DNA from: Phytophthora quininea
Taxonomy: Eukaryota; Oomycota; Peronosporomycetes; Peronosporales; Peronosporaceae
Assembly: GCA_011947345.1 (NCBI GenBank)
Contig: JAAVTG010000251.1
Coordinates: 1 to 34,953, forward strand
Direction of reading: 5' to 3'
Length of the DNA stretch: 34,953 nucleotides
Each line of letters starts with the position of its first letter. Position 1 is the first letter of the stretch. Shown here in pieces: positions 1-10,500 of the stretch. The notes below the pieces were generated by a model that saw only the letters and a program-made list of their open reading frames with translations, did no database searches and was not told the origin of the DNA. Both the position numbers and the translations under genes were made by a program.

Positions 1-644
1 GAATTCGATACGGAGGTGGTGCACCTCCGTCGTCGCCATCGTTCTCCACCCGTAGCCGCCGGACGGGTCCTGTGTGCACGACGATGTGGATGTTGAAGAG
101 CTTGGCAGCTGCGTAGAGCTCGAGGTGGCCTCCCACTCGCCGTCCTCACGCATGCGACTGCAGTACTCACTGACCTCCTCGTCTTCTACGAAAGGTTTGA
201 ACAGCTCCTGCTTCTGCTGGATAAAGTCCACCAGTCGCTTGCGGATGTCCTTGTGGAAGAGCTCGTTCGTGTACAGCTGGTCGCTGATGGCTCGGAACAA
301 GCAGTTGCCGTCCTTGCTGATCTCCACGACCGACCACCCCATCTCGGCGTAGTGGGTTTCCACCTGCACTTGGCTGGTCCAAGACGCGTCTCGCTCTTCA
401 AAGTTGTGGTGGGGAGACCCGTACTCGACGCGAGGGGTGTAGGGTCCTCCGTTGCCTGTGTTGTTATTGTTGCGGCGGTTCTCTTCGTCCACCCTCGAGC
501 TGCTGCCACTGCATCGGCTGCAAGGTCGTCGCCGGCGTTGGAGCTTCCGAGCTTGGAGCTCGAGCTGAACCAGGAGCGAGCTTTGTGCTTGTTTGGGTGG
601 CCCTTGCTGCCGCTCTGTGTGGATCGCCGAAAGCCGAGCGTCAT
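1..644 (-). CDS. OTU-domain cysteine protease-like protein, 3' truncated and frame-broken
   Basis: Likely a deubiquitinase of the OTU family. Reading leftward from the ATG at 644, a basic, low-complexity N-terminus (Ser/Asn rich) leads into an OTU core: DGNCLFRAISDQLY at about 295-345 (minus) carries the catalytic Asp/Cys motif, followed by an FVEDEE..YC.RMREDG block and a GGHLELYAAAKLFNIHIVVH block. The catalytic His region lies beyond the window edge. The frame changes twice, at about 492-494 and 132-134. Both changes behave as one missing base in a G run on the coding strand. No intron is needed. The neighbouring gene on the same strand is a second OTU protein with similar motifs, so this is a tandem pair, although the two differ in intron content. 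The fold is certain enough; the subfamily is not. Confidence 0.72.
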
Positions 645-982
645 GGTCGCCTCGAGGCACCAGTAGAATCGCAAGTGAGTCCGCGCAATTGGGTCCAAGG
701 GAGAGGTATTCAGGGCCGAATCCAGCTGCTACGCTGCCAGCGGAGACTTTGTGGAAGGAAACCAACGGCACGAGCAGCTGGCCAGTCGAGCGTGGCGCGA
801 GGCATCCGTTTCAACACTTGCAACGGCTTCGCAGTCCGCCGCGTTGGCCAAGCAGCGACGACATCGTTTGCAAGGAGAAGAAGGGGTGGCGTCGATGGTG
901 TCGGAGTCGACATCCACACGCCCCGACGCGTTCAGTTGGGGCCGATTCCTGAGTCCGAACTCCTCCTAAGCTCTATCTAGCA
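645..982. other. Intergenic stretch between the two OTU genes
   Basis: It must contain the 5' leader of the left OTU gene and the 3' flank of the right one. A short minus-strand open frame (about 729-917) contains a CxxCxxC run, but I see no start context, splice signal or family resemblance that would make it a gene. It could be a 5' exon of the left OTU gene. Confidence 0.4.
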
Positions 983-2246
983 TTATTTCGGTGTCGACCG
1001 CTTCTTGGCAGCTTTGCGTAGAAGCCGTAGCTCCTTCCTGCTCCGCGTCTTGTGGCCATCTGCGCCCGTGCCAGTTGTCACATGCAATTGTTCACGCAGC
1101 GTCGATGCGAGTCCATCGATCTCTGCGTCAGACGGCTTGGGGGCGACCTGTTGCGCTGGCTGGTCCTCGCTGTGCGTTTGCCATCGCTGGAGATATCGCA
1201 TTGGTAAAAGTGCAACAACAGCGATAGAATCCACGACGCACCTTCGCAAAGTCCTGAGAACGGAAGCCGTCGCAGTCGAGCTCGATTGCAGTTGGCAGTG
1301 TCTCCGGCTCGAGGGGTCACGTAAAGAACGCACGCTGTCGTAGTGGTCTTCGCCGTGGTAGGCCACATGGACGAAGCGAGTCGGCTTGAGGCGATCGCAC
1401 TCGATGACCATCAGACGAGCGCTGGGCTGGTCCTGGTGCACCACCACGTACACCTGGAAGAGTCGAGCGGCTGCGTAGAGCTCCTGGTTGCCGCCCCACG
1501 TGCCATCCTCTCGCATCCGCTTGCAGTACTAAAACGCAAAGAGGTTAGCGCTCTTCAACGTCCAGCCAAGTAACTACCGACCAGACCTTGTCGAATTTCT
1601 CCTCGTCCTCCATGAACGGCTCAAAGTCATCACGGTGTTGCTCTAGGTACTCCACGATGCGCTACGCACAACGCCCAATGTCAGAATCGGCCCTCTCCTA
1701 CATCCAATACGCCCGCTGTCGTGCCTACCTGGCGAATCTCTTCGTGCCTGTGTTGGTCTCCGTAGAGTTGGTCTCCTAGGGCCCTTTACGTCGTCAAAAA
1801 AGCAAACTCTGTGCTCTGTGAATTGAACTCTGCAGTCGTCACCAAAACGAAACACCCTCGAGGCTCCTACCTAAACAGACAATTGCCGTCCGCGTCCACC
1901 TCCTACCGCAGCAAAGAACAAGTCAGTGAAGACCGTCATTGGGGTCCTATTGCAATGAAGAAATGGCAGTTTTACGTGCAACTTGCAGCCGATGTCCGCC
2001 AGTTGCCGCCGCATGAGCTTGATGGCGTCGTCGTCCACGACGTAGGACGAATCTTTCTTGGGCTTCTTGGGTTTCCTCGCGCCATCGAACTTCTTGCCCG
2101 TAGCAGCCTCGAAAACCACCTTCTACAGCACCAAGACGTCTCAAAAGCTGGGTCCCTGTATAGTTGAGTCCGTAGAGTCTATTGGGACCGTCAGATCCAC
2201 GTACGGGCGCCTTCTTCACGAGCTTCTTCACCGCCTTCTTGGCCAT
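983..2246 (-). CDS. OTU-domain deubiquitinase, OTUD3-like
   Basis: Predicted cysteine protease that removes ubiquitin. I resolve six exons: 2205-2246, 1976-2122, 1871-1902, 1729-1783, 1578-1661 and 983-1528. The introns are 49-87 nt with GT..AG ends; the first donor is GTACGT. They give an unbroken protein of about 301 residues. After a Lys-rich start (MAKKAVKKLVKKAP) comes the OTU core: EVDADGNCLFRALGDQLYGD with the catalytic Cys, then RIVEYLEQHRDDFEPFMEDE, then REDGTWGGNQELYAAARLF, and near the end VHVAYHGEDHYDSV with the probable catalytic His. A basic C-terminal tail rich in Lys/Arg follows. The motif spacing matches OTUD3-type proteins better than OTUB or A20 types. The start lies 131 bp from the divergent Fcf2 gene, so the two probably share a promoter region. 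Confidence 0.87.
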
Positions 2247-2377
2247 CCTTGGGATTCCTACAGTAGCTCCTATAACATTTGTATTTTTAAATAAACCTAT
2301 ACTAGCCCATACTCACTTTTATATTCCAACTGAATCCGGCCCCTCGCCAGTCAAAAGCCCAACAGTTGAAGGTCGCG
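2247..2377. promoter_or_regulatory. Shared divergent promoter region, OTU and Fcf2 genes
   Basis: These 131 bp separate two ATGs pointing away from each other, so both promoters must lie here or overlap the 5' ends. The stretch is AT-rich compared with its flanks. CTCACTTTTATATT at about 2310 is a weak match to an oomycete initiator. No clear TATA-box pair is seen. Confidence 0.5.
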
Positions 2378-3513
2378 ATGGTCGAGACCCGCCGCACGTC
2401 GCGCCGCCTCCAGGCCAAGGCGCTGGAGCAGGCCATCAAGAGTCCGTCCCCAGCGCGCTCTCCTTCTACCCGCAGCAGTCGCGGACGCAGAACGCCGTCC
2501 CCCAGGAAGCAGCAGGAACAGGAAGAAGAGCAGGAAGAGCCGCAGGAGATTCCCGTCCTAGACGACGACGAAGAAGAAAAAGAAGAGACCGAAGAGAAGC
2601 AGAAAGTGAAAGAGGAGAAGGATGTGACTGAAGAGAAGTCGAAGCAACTAGAAGCTCAGCAACAGGAGGCTGAAAAGGAGACGGAAGAGGAGGAGATGAT
2701 GCTCATGGAGCAAGCAGAAGACGAAGATGACGAGGAGGAAGATGAGGACGAAGACGAAGATGAAGACGTGGATCAGTTTGTGCGTATAGTTTGGAACGTG
2801 AAGAGGTAGTCGACTGGGGTTCTGACTGTATTGTGGTTGCTATTGCTTCCCACTAGGCGTTCCTGGCTGCGTCGGGGCTCAATTTGTCAAAAGGTGGAGC
2901 GAGTGCTCTCTCTACGGTGAAGAAGGCTGCTCCTGCTCCTACTGCGGAGTCGACTGCAGCTGCTTTGAAGCGGAGACTGGTGCCAAACGAGCTGGACAGT
3001 GGCGCCTCGCAGCTCACCAACTTCTTCGACTTGAGCAAGAGCAAACACACGAACAAGGCGACGCTGCGAGCGGAGGCCAGCGCTGCAGAGGAGGCAGAGA
3101 TCGTCGCTAAGGGACAGCGCTCGATGGCGCACTCGGCCAGACAGCGAGCAGAGTCGCAGCGCAAGCAGTCGGCGGGTCGTCGGTGGTTCAACTTTGAGTC
3201 GGAGGAGATGACGGCCGACGCCAAGCGAGACTTCCAACTCCTCAAGATGCGAAACTACCTGGACCCTAAGAAGTTCTACAAGAGCTCGGACCACGCCAAC
3301 GGTCTGCCCAAACACTTCCAAATGGGCACAGTCATTGAGGGCGCCAGCGAGTTCTACTCGGCACGGCTGACCAAGAAGCAGCGTCGCCAGACCTTCACGG
3401 ACGAGATCATGGCGGACCAGGGCATTGTCGACTACACTCGTCGGGTGGCCACCAACATCCAGACCGCACGCAGCAACCAGGGTGGCCGCAAGAAGAAGCG
3501 GCGCAATTACTAG
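2378..3513 (+). CDS. Fcf2-domain pre-rRNA processing protein
   Basis: Predicted nucleolar protein of the Fcf2/TDIF2 family, which acts in early pre-rRNA cleavage for the small ribosomal subunit. There are two exons, 2378-2779 and 2857-3513, giving about 352 residues. I place the donor at GTGCGT; an alternative in-phase donor lies slightly downstream. The N-terminal half is basic and then extremely Glu/Asp rich, ending in a run of DE repeats. The C-terminal half holds the Fcf2 signature: WFNFESEEMTADAKRDFQLL, MRNYLDPKKFYKSSD, LPKHFQMGTVIEGASEFYS, RLTKKQRRQTFTDEIMAD, and a terminal KKKRR nuclear signal. The start ATG (MVETRRTSRR) follows the short divergent promoter region. IFT46 follows on the same strand. 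Confidence 0.88.
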
Positions 3514-3684
3514 GCTGGAGAGAACAAATAGATGACGACCATGCACTTGCTGAGCCCCGTTGTTGCTGCTAACCAGTTGCTGCTAACTTGGTGTTTGATC
3601 AGGCATCGAGATCTCGTGAACGGACGCCATTCACCAAAGAGGCAAAGAGACGACTCCGAGATCCGACAAAAGCGTTGCCCAAGG

Positions 3685-5265
3685 ATGTCCAAGCGAGAGT
3701 CCAAGCACGATGACGACTCGGGCAAAGACGACAGCGGCGACGACATTTCGGATAGCGGCAGCGAAGAGGAATCGGATTCGGGCAGTGAAGACGATCTCTC
3801 CGAGTCCGAGGAAGAAAAGGGCAAGGCTTCTGCAGCAAAGGGGCCCGCTGGAGCTGCCAAGGGAGGCTCGGAGCGCACATTGGCGAATCAACCGTTCGAC
3901 GAGGCGGTCGACTTGAGTGAATCCGAAGGCAGCATCGCGTCCGAAAACCCAAACTCGCCCAAGAAGCAGGGCGGCGACAGGACACTCAAGAACCAGCCAT
4001 TTGATGAGGCCCTTGAGCTGTCCGAGAGTTTTCATGAGGTCGAGAGTCCTCAGAAGACAGCAATGACCGCTTTGGAGAAACCTTCCGCCTTGTCGCTGGG
4101 TGGTGGTGCCAAGGCTGCTGCGCCGTCGACTGCAATCGGCAACGAAATGAAGAACAAACCGTTCGATGAAGAGGTCGACTTGAGCGACTCGGGCGACAGT
4201 GTCGACACGAACGGCCAGCCAAGCCCGCATGCGAAGAAGGACACTAAGGCACGACAAGATACGAAAGTCGTTCAGGAGACTCCACCAGCTCGTCAACCTC
4301 CTGTTCAACAGCAAGCTGAAAGGAAGCAGCCCATTGCTGAGACCACGAAAGCTCCAGCCCCCAAACCGGCAGTTGCAGTGCCGGAAAAGCGTCCTGAACC
4401 AGCACGAAAAGCGTCGATTAGTTCCTCCGAAGAATCAGAAAGCGGAGAGGACGATGACGAAGAGGACGAGGACGACGACGAAGCTGAAGAGTCCCAGTCC
4501 ACCTCGCACGCTGCTTCGGCTGCAGCTGCCCATGCAAGTAATTCCGCTGGAATTGGTGCTGGGGCGGCTGCTGCTGGTGGCAGCTCAAATCATGCGGCGA
4601 TGTTGGCGAACGCTGGCGGATACAAAGAGAGCGACTTCGCGCATCTCAAGGTTTCACACGAAATCCGTGAGCTCTTCCAATACATCGGACGCTTCAAGGC
4701 TCAAGAAATTGAGCTCGAGACTCGTCTCAAGTGCTTCATCCCCGAGTACATTCCGGCTGTAGGAGATATGGACGCGTTCCTGAAGGTACCGCGTCCTGAC
4801 GGCCAGCCAGACCAACTTGGCCTCAAAATGCTGGACGAGCCCAGCTTGAATCAATCCGACGCGACTGTCCTAGACTTGCAGCTCCGATCCACGTCCAAGA
4901 AAAAGCACGGCGACATTGTTGTACGCAGCATCGAGAACGCAGAGAAGTCGCCGCGAGAGATCGACCGCTGGATCAAATCCATCGCTGATTTGCACCGCAC
5001 CAAGCCGCCACCACAAGTGCACTACACGAAGACCATGCCCGACATCGAAAGTCTCATGCAGGTGTGGCCGGAAGAGTTCGAGGAGCTGCTGACCAAGACG
5101 GTGCTACCCAGTGCGGACTTGGACACGGGACTCGAGCAGTATGTGCGAGTCGTCTGCGCCTTGTTGGACATCCCCGTGCACAAGAACGTCTACGAGTCGC
5201 TGCATGTGCTTTTCACGCTCTTCCTCGAGTTCCGTAGCAACCAGCACTTCATGCCGATGATGTAA
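3685..5265 (+). CDS. IFT46: Intraflagellar transport protein 46
   Basis: Core subunit of IFT complex B, needed to build flagella; in an oomycete this serves zoospores. The frame is open from 3532, but I choose the ATG at 3685 (MSKRESKHDDD), which gives 526 residues and leaves a reasonable leader after the Fcf2 gene. The N-terminal 300 residues are disordered and acidic. They contain three copies of a short motif, N(Q/K)PFDE..(D/E)LS, at about 3886, 3990 and 4151. The C-terminal third is the conserved IFT46 domain: HEIRELFQYIGRFK, FIPEYIPAVGDMDAFLKVPR, LGLKMLDEPSLNQSD, VHYTKTMPDIESLMQVWP, and a final FLEFRSNQHFMPMM. There is no intron and the frame is intact. The next genes converge on it from the right. 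Confidence 0.95.
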   Translation: MSKRESKHDDDSGKDDSGDDISDSGSEEESDSGSEDDLSESEEEKGKASAAKGPAGAAKGGSERTLANQPFDEAVDLSESEGSIASENPNSPKKQGGDRTLKNQPFDEALELSESFHEVESPQKTAMTALEKPSALSLGGGAKAAAPSTAIGNEMKNKPFDEEVDLSDSGDSVDTNGQPSPHAKKDTKARQDTKVVQETPPARQPPVQQQAERKQPIAETTKAPAPKPAVAVPEKRPEPARKASISSSEESESGEDDDEEDEDDDEAEESQSTSHAASAAAAHASNSAGIGAGAAAAGGSSNHAAMLANAGGYKESDFAHLKVSHEIRELFQYIGRFKAQEIELETRLKCFIPEYIPAVGDMDAFLKVPRPDGQPDQLGLKMLDEPSLNQSDATVLDLQLRSTSKKKHGDIVVRSIENAEKSPREIDRWIKSIADLHRTKPPPQVHYTKTMPDIESLMQVWPEEFEELLTKTVLPSADLDTGLEQYVRVVCALLDIPVHKNVYESLHVLFTLFLEFRSNQHFMPMM

Positions 5266-5390
5266 TAGACAAAATGAGCCTTGCACTTCTGTTGGGAAGA
5301 AACATATATTGACGGTAGTGCAGCGCAAGCCCACATGAAACTAGACTGGTGGTGTCCTTGTCCCCTACGGAACTCAACCGCAGTGGTCAC

Positions 5391-5655
5391 TCACTGGTCC
5401 AATTCAGCTTTGTCTTGTTCGTATTGACGGAGTTCATCGCGATAGGCGGCGATCAATGTTGCGATTGCGGATGAAGTTGCAAGTTGCGCTGCGGCACATT
5501 GGGCACAGGATACACACCTGTTTGATCGCTCGCAGGGGCTCTGCGGAACAAGTTTGGCCGCAACAACTGAGCACTGACGGCTCCTCCATCAAATCCAGCG
5601 TAATGGGGCAACGCAAACTCTCTTCGCGCTGACCAAGAGCCATCTTGCGAGACAT
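5391..5655 (-). CDS. U-box E3 ligase-like protein, frame-broken
   Basis: The minus-strand frame contains REESLRCPITLDLMEEPSVL, then SCCGQTCSAEPLRA and CPMCRSATCNFIRN, which is a U-box/RING-like core of about 70 residues expected to bind an E2 ubiquitin-conjugating enzyme. The frame stops at 5434, but a +1 frame beginning at about 5459 continues as TLIAAYRDELRQYEQDKAEL to a stop at 5391. That continuation is the usual helix after a U-box, so one extra base near 5459-5460 is likely. Upstream, the same frame is coding-like back to an ATG at 5721 but is interrupted by a TAA at about 5670. The start is therefore MSRKMALG (5655) or, if the TAA is an error or nonsense change, 5721. The NYN gene stop lies next to the 5721 ATG. 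Confidence 0.7.
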
Positions 5656-5721
5656 CAACTCATCCCGTTAAACTTGCGGAAGTTGGGCATCAACCCGCCG
5701 CTGGTTCTCCTGGGCAGACAT

Positions 5722-6864
5722 TTAGAGGGTCTGCAATGTCCTGACGACTAGGAGTCTTCCAGTCGCGTATGAGTAAATAATCGCCGGAGGAACATTCAAT
5801 GGATTCACCACGACATGGCGCGGATAGGCTCGCTGCAGATCGGTGTAGTGACTGCTAAGTGAATGCAGCCACGAGTGCACTTCCAAATACGAATTGTCTT
5901 GCAGATCTCTCTCGACCAACCGCACGAAGGAACTGCTGCTCTCGTTGGCACTTCCGTCGCCCGTAACGAGTACAAGTGTCTTTCGGAGCGCCTCGCTCCG
6001 AGCTGGACAATGAATCTTCTTGGTAAGGAGACCATGCTGCATCTGCTTCGTCACGACCCATCCATGACTCTGAAACTCGTTGGCTAGTCGGTCGTGGGTG
6101 TCGTCGTAATAGGCCTTCATATACTCCACTTTGGACTCGTCTGGACCATGCACATGAGCTGTGAAAGCAGTGATGTCAAGCCGCACGTGCTCGGGCTGCA
6201 ACGCGCCGGGTCCATGCTGGTAGAGGTGGCTATTTCGAATTGAAAAGATAATGTTGTCCATGTCCAAGAAGATGAATCGCTTGCGGAATGCTCGCGTGTA
6301 CGAGCTCTGAATGATTTTTGGAGAGCTTGGGCCTTTTCCATCACTGCTCGGTTTTCTTGTATTGCACTGACAGATGACCTATTCAACCTCTCTCGTGGCT
6401 GTCTTGGAACTGTGCCCGCGATAGTTGAGCTGAGCCCCTCAATTGTGGCCGCTGGGGAGGTTGCTGGAGAGTGTGCCAAGCCCTGTGACTGCTGGGAAGC
6501 ACCGTCGAACACACCAAACATGGGCGGGTCCATGAGCGCTACTCAACGCTGCTCTCCCTTGATCGAACTCAGCTGAGCATCCACTGGGGGCTTTATGGAC
6601 ATTCAAGTTGGCCATCAACTCGAATAACTGGAAGCACGAACGGCACTGAAATTGACGTTGCTGGACTAGATGCTGGTTGAATGCGATCGCGTCCGAAAAC
6701 CGCTGCAGACACACCGAGCTCGTAAAGCCGGCTGCAAGTGGTGGTGCTGGCGCGTGGTAGATCGGGTCGGCTTCGTAGATATCGGGTCGCGACCACACCA
6801 CACAGTGTCTACTGGGGTGCAAGTGCTCTCTCGCGTCGGGAAGTTTCCTCGACAAGCCCGGCAT
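5722..6864 (-). CDS. NYN-domain protein with C2H2/C2HC-like zinc finger, frame-broken
   Basis: The C-terminal 180 residues look like a NYN/PIN-type ribonuclease domain: FIFLDMDNIIFSIRNSHLY near 6240-6275, an EYMKAYYDDTHDRLANEF segment, and LVLVTGDGSANE near 5960, with Asp residues where metal ligands are expected. Upstream (6560-6730) the frame reads SSVCLQRFSDAIAFNQHLV, then QCRSCFQLFELMANLNVHK, a Cys2-His-Cys finger-like segment. A Ser/Ala-rich linker joins the two. One frame change at 6315-6319 behaves as a missing base in an A run. A second between 6525 and 6590 is either a short intron or an indel. I start at the ATG at 6864. An upstream coding-like stretch (6930-7000) may be another exon, so the N-terminus is uncertain. 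Probable role: RNA cleavage or binding. Confidence 0.62.
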
Positions 6865-7088
6865 ATAAATGTTGCAGGTCTTCGCCTTCACAAAAAGTTA
6901 GTTCGGAACTGGCAATCAATCAACATCAGGCTGTTGGAGATTGAGCTCGTCCTTGATCCCCGTCGCAAGCTGAGAATTCGGCACAATGCCAGTCAGAATG
7001 CCGCCTGTTCATTTGTCTCCACCAACAGCCAGGACAACAAAATAGTCAACGTTCCAGCAACGAAGAGTGCTATTGAGCGTCTCTTTCG

Positions 7089-7422
7089 TTACTCCTTCTT
7101 GTCCGGTTTGATCATGTCGGACAGCTCCTGCTGCTTCTCCATCATCTGAAATATATAAAGATTTAATAAAATACAATGTTTTTTTCTCATTGCTGCCAAC
7201 CTTGTCCTGCACCTCCTGCAGACACTTCCAGCCGAAGAGAATGCGCTTGGCGATGGTCTCGCCGTCCGTCTCGTAGCGGTTCTGCTCGATCTCCATGCGC
7301 GCGTTCTTCTGCAGCACGCTGGACCACATCTGGCCCTGCTCGTTGCGGTGCTGGAACATGCGCGTCGTGCGCAGCACCTCCTTGTACAGGCGCAGCACCT
7401 CCTTCCTCTTGTCCAGCAGCAT
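7089..7422 (-). CDS. LYR-motif (Complex1_LYR-like) small protein
   Basis: Two exons, 7201-7422 and 7145-7089, with a 55-nt intron (donor after GAC AAG, acceptor ATTTCAG), encode 92 residues. The N-terminus MLLDKRKEVLRLYKEVLRTT carries the Leu-Tyr-Lys version of the LYR tripeptide, and a basic/aromatic helix with QNRYETDGETIAKRI follows. Known LYR proteins are mitochondrial matrix adaptors, bound to acyl carrier protein, that help assemble respiratory complexes or deliver Fe-S clusters. The length fits the family. The exact paralogue cannot be told. The gene is divergent from the PhoD-like gene, with 88 bp between the ATGs. Confidence 0.74.
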
Positions 7423-7510
7423 TTTCAACGAATGGGTACCGTTTTACTTAAGGACTATAATTCAGACCAAATCCACTTCAACAGTCGCAGATACTGGTAA
7501 TCTGCCTGTG
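7423..7510. promoter_or_regulatory. Short divergent promoter region, LYR and PhoD-like genes
   Basis: Only 88 bp lie between two outward-facing ATGs, so regulatory elements of the two genes must overlap. I see no strong initiator element. Confidence 0.4.
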
Positions 7511-10500
7511 ATGGGGAACGGGTCCAGCGTCGACGCAATCGCTTCCAACAGAGTGAAGGAGGAACTGGCGGACCTGCATCGCTCCCTGCAGGCCCTGAGT
7601 GTCCGCTGCCGCCCACCGCCGGTTTTGTTGCCGAGCCAAGTGGTGGTCGACAATGTCGTCGTCGATACCCAACAAGGTAAAACTGTTGAGTAGATCAACG
7701 CCAAAACTCAATCTAACACGTTTATCCAGACGTCCATGTATTGCTGGGCCCTGTCATTGGCAAAGTGGAATTCCAGCGCGCTCGGATTCTGCTGGAAGTG
7801 AATCGAAAAGCGGTGGTGACAATGCACGTGTCGACGCTGGACGGCGTCTCCAGCTCTATGGTGGAGATACCGCAACACAGTCTTTCAGTGCACTGCGAAG
7901 CCGACACACCGGCAGTTTTTGTACTGGAGAGGTTGGTGCCTGGTAAGAAATACACCGTTACTTTCGGAGGCATTCGCAGTCAGGATGTGCCCTCCAAACG
8001 AGGGACTTTTACCACGCAAAGTCTGGAAAATGGAAACAAGTTGGACGTGGTGGCAGTCAGTGGGGACAATTTCTACGAACTTGAGAGTGGTGAAAAGAGT
8101 ATGTGGGGAATGTGAAGCAGCGAGTGCAAAATGGTCAAGTGCAGATGGTTCTACACTTGGGAGGGCAAGTTACAATGGAGAGGATGTTCGATCGGGCCGT
8201 GCAACTGCTTCTGCTATACGCCGACGGGTTATCCAGCAGTGGAGTAGAAAAAGTTGACTGGCCGACGATGGAAGCGAGAGCAACGGAGGTGCTTCGGTCT
8301 GCGTATCGGTCGCAATGGACTCTGTCTCCTGATCTGCAGTTTGTGCTGGCAAACGCCAGCAACTTGATGATGTGGAGCGACGCCGACATTTACCCGCAGT
8401 TCTCAACGCGGCAGGAGTTCTTTATCGATCACGAACAGCCGACATTGCGGGTGCGGTCTATCAATTTGCTATCCAGTTGTGTGTTTTGTCCAATACGTTG
8501 TGTATGGGTTGCAGATGCAAGTTATTCGTACTGCTACGCGGTGTGCTAGACGGCTATTCCACCAGTATCAGCGTCAATTGTGGGATGATGATATGAAGCA
8601 AGTTATTGGACGTGAGGTACGTCTTGGTCACTACTGGTGTATCGTTGGCCAATCGCAATAGCTTGTTGTTTATTCCGCAGACTGAGCTGATTGCGGTCGC
8701 TGAGAAGGCACTAGCAGTAACCGGCGAGATTTTCACATTGTCCATGCAAATTCCAAAGACGGCCGAAGATCTGGAGCTGCAAAAGAAGAGACACGATATT
8801 GAAGGTGCACGGCGTGTAGATAAACTGCTTCGTGCGCAAGAAGCCGAGAAAGCAAGGTTGGAGAAGCAGCTCGTGAGTTTCAACCAGCTCCTGGCCCCGC
8901 AGCGCGGTGAGGAACTTATTGTTGAGGTCGGGCGCGTCATTATTTTGTTTCTGGACCTTCGCAGCAGTCGATTGAGCTGGGAGGCTCACAAGCGTGTGAC
9001 AACGAGCTTCTTAGCAATATGCAGTGGAGATTCATCGAGGAGACACTTGAACGCCCAGATATTCAGACCCTTTTAGTTTGCTCGGAAGCGCCGTTGGTTG
9101 AGGGCTCGACTGAAGCTGGCAACACCGAGACAACAACTACAACGACGAAAGTAGCCGAGACACCATGGACTATGTATGGGGCATCACAGGCTCGACTTTT
9201 ATCGCAACTATTCGACTGGAAATTGCGCCAACCCAACCGCCAATTTGTTGTGCTGTCGGGTGCCAGCAACGCTCGCTATTTTTCACGTACGTGTATCAAA
9301 GACACAAAACTACGAACGGAGGCAGAAGAATACATTATCGGTGCTATTTCAGCAAAGGGGCATTTCCTCACGAAGCCAACACGCAGTGGTGTTCTTCACG
9401 ACCGGTTTGAATTTGATCGCGGAGAGGATACGAACGGCGAAAACTGTTTTATCGCATTACAACTCGAGAGCGCCCAAATCAACACGATCCAAGTCTGTCG
9501 AGTAGGAAAAGATCAAAGCGATAACCCAGTGAACGTTCTGCTGGGGCCAGTTGTGGGCTGGGTGGACGAACGTTGTGCTGTGATCCTATTAGAAGTTGAC
9601 CGCGATGCGGATATACCGTGCGTGATTGAGAACCCGTTCACTCGAGAGAAGCGACGGATTTTCCAGCGGTTTTACGCCAACCAGGCAAATTCATTTTCGT
9701 GACGCATTTGAGATCTGGCCACTATTACCAGGTATCATTTGAAAGAATACATCAACCAGACCAATTTCAAGCTAGCTTCACAACTGCCGCAGTATCTGGT
9801 TCGCGATTTGACGTCGTGGCAATGTGCAACGAGAGCAAACCACTTTTGTTCCGGGCTCTTTGGGTGAAAATATAAATGAACCTTCGTTGTGGCACGCGAT
9901 TGCCGAGCAAACGGTGAAGGCTCCTTTCGTTGGACTCAACTTCACGATCCATTTGGGTGGTCAATTTTTCCCGGAGGCCAATGGCCACGTTCACGAGGCA
10001 TTGCTATGTGCAGGTACTTCAGCATCTTCCAATGATAAGTGGGAAGAAGATCCCCTTGTAACCGCTGCCATTGTCAGTAAATTCCGCGAGATGTATCGAT
10101 CAAATTGGAACTTACCTGGGATTCAAGAAAGTCTCGCACACGGTGCCCATTTGATGTTAACAAACGAAAACGACCACCTTATAGAGAATAACCAGGATGG
10201 AGAAGACCAGCAAAATGTGAGCGTTCGAGAGCTCCTTGCGAAGTTTCATGTGGGGTATCAAAACCTGCTTCTCCCTCCTTCGAAGCGGTTGCGCAAAGGA
10301 GAAGCACGAGGACAAAAGCCGTTATGTCACTGTTTTGGCGCGTTTGGGTTGTTTGTTTTGCCAGTTGAGGACGTTGGAGGCTCTGTCGTTCACGAATCGA
10401 CATGGCTAGCACTTCAAAAGTTTCTGGCAACACCAACGTTGTCGAGACTCCTACTGATATCCACCGAAATACTCATCGACGAGGCGCTAGAAGACATCAG

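Noticed and set aside
1..6. The window begins exactly with GAATTC, an EcoRI site, suggesting a clone insert edge.
   Set aside because: One six-base match at a window edge can be chance, the other end has no such site, and no vector sequence is present.
729..917. Small Cys-rich minus-strand frame between the OTU genes.
   Set aside because: No conserved pattern beyond CxxCxxC and no support as an exon; mentioned only as a possible 5' exon.
3532..3684. Extended IFT46 start at 3532.
   Set aside because: It begins 18 nt after the upstream gene's stop and encodes a sequence unlike the acidic IFT46 N-terminus. The ATG at 3685 fits better.
8451..8482. A coding-like AVYQFAIQLC frame before the third exon of the PhoD-like gene.
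   Set aside because: It requires a frame change and a 32-nt intron. Splicing from 8451 to 8514 gives a normal 64-nt intron and keeps the frame.
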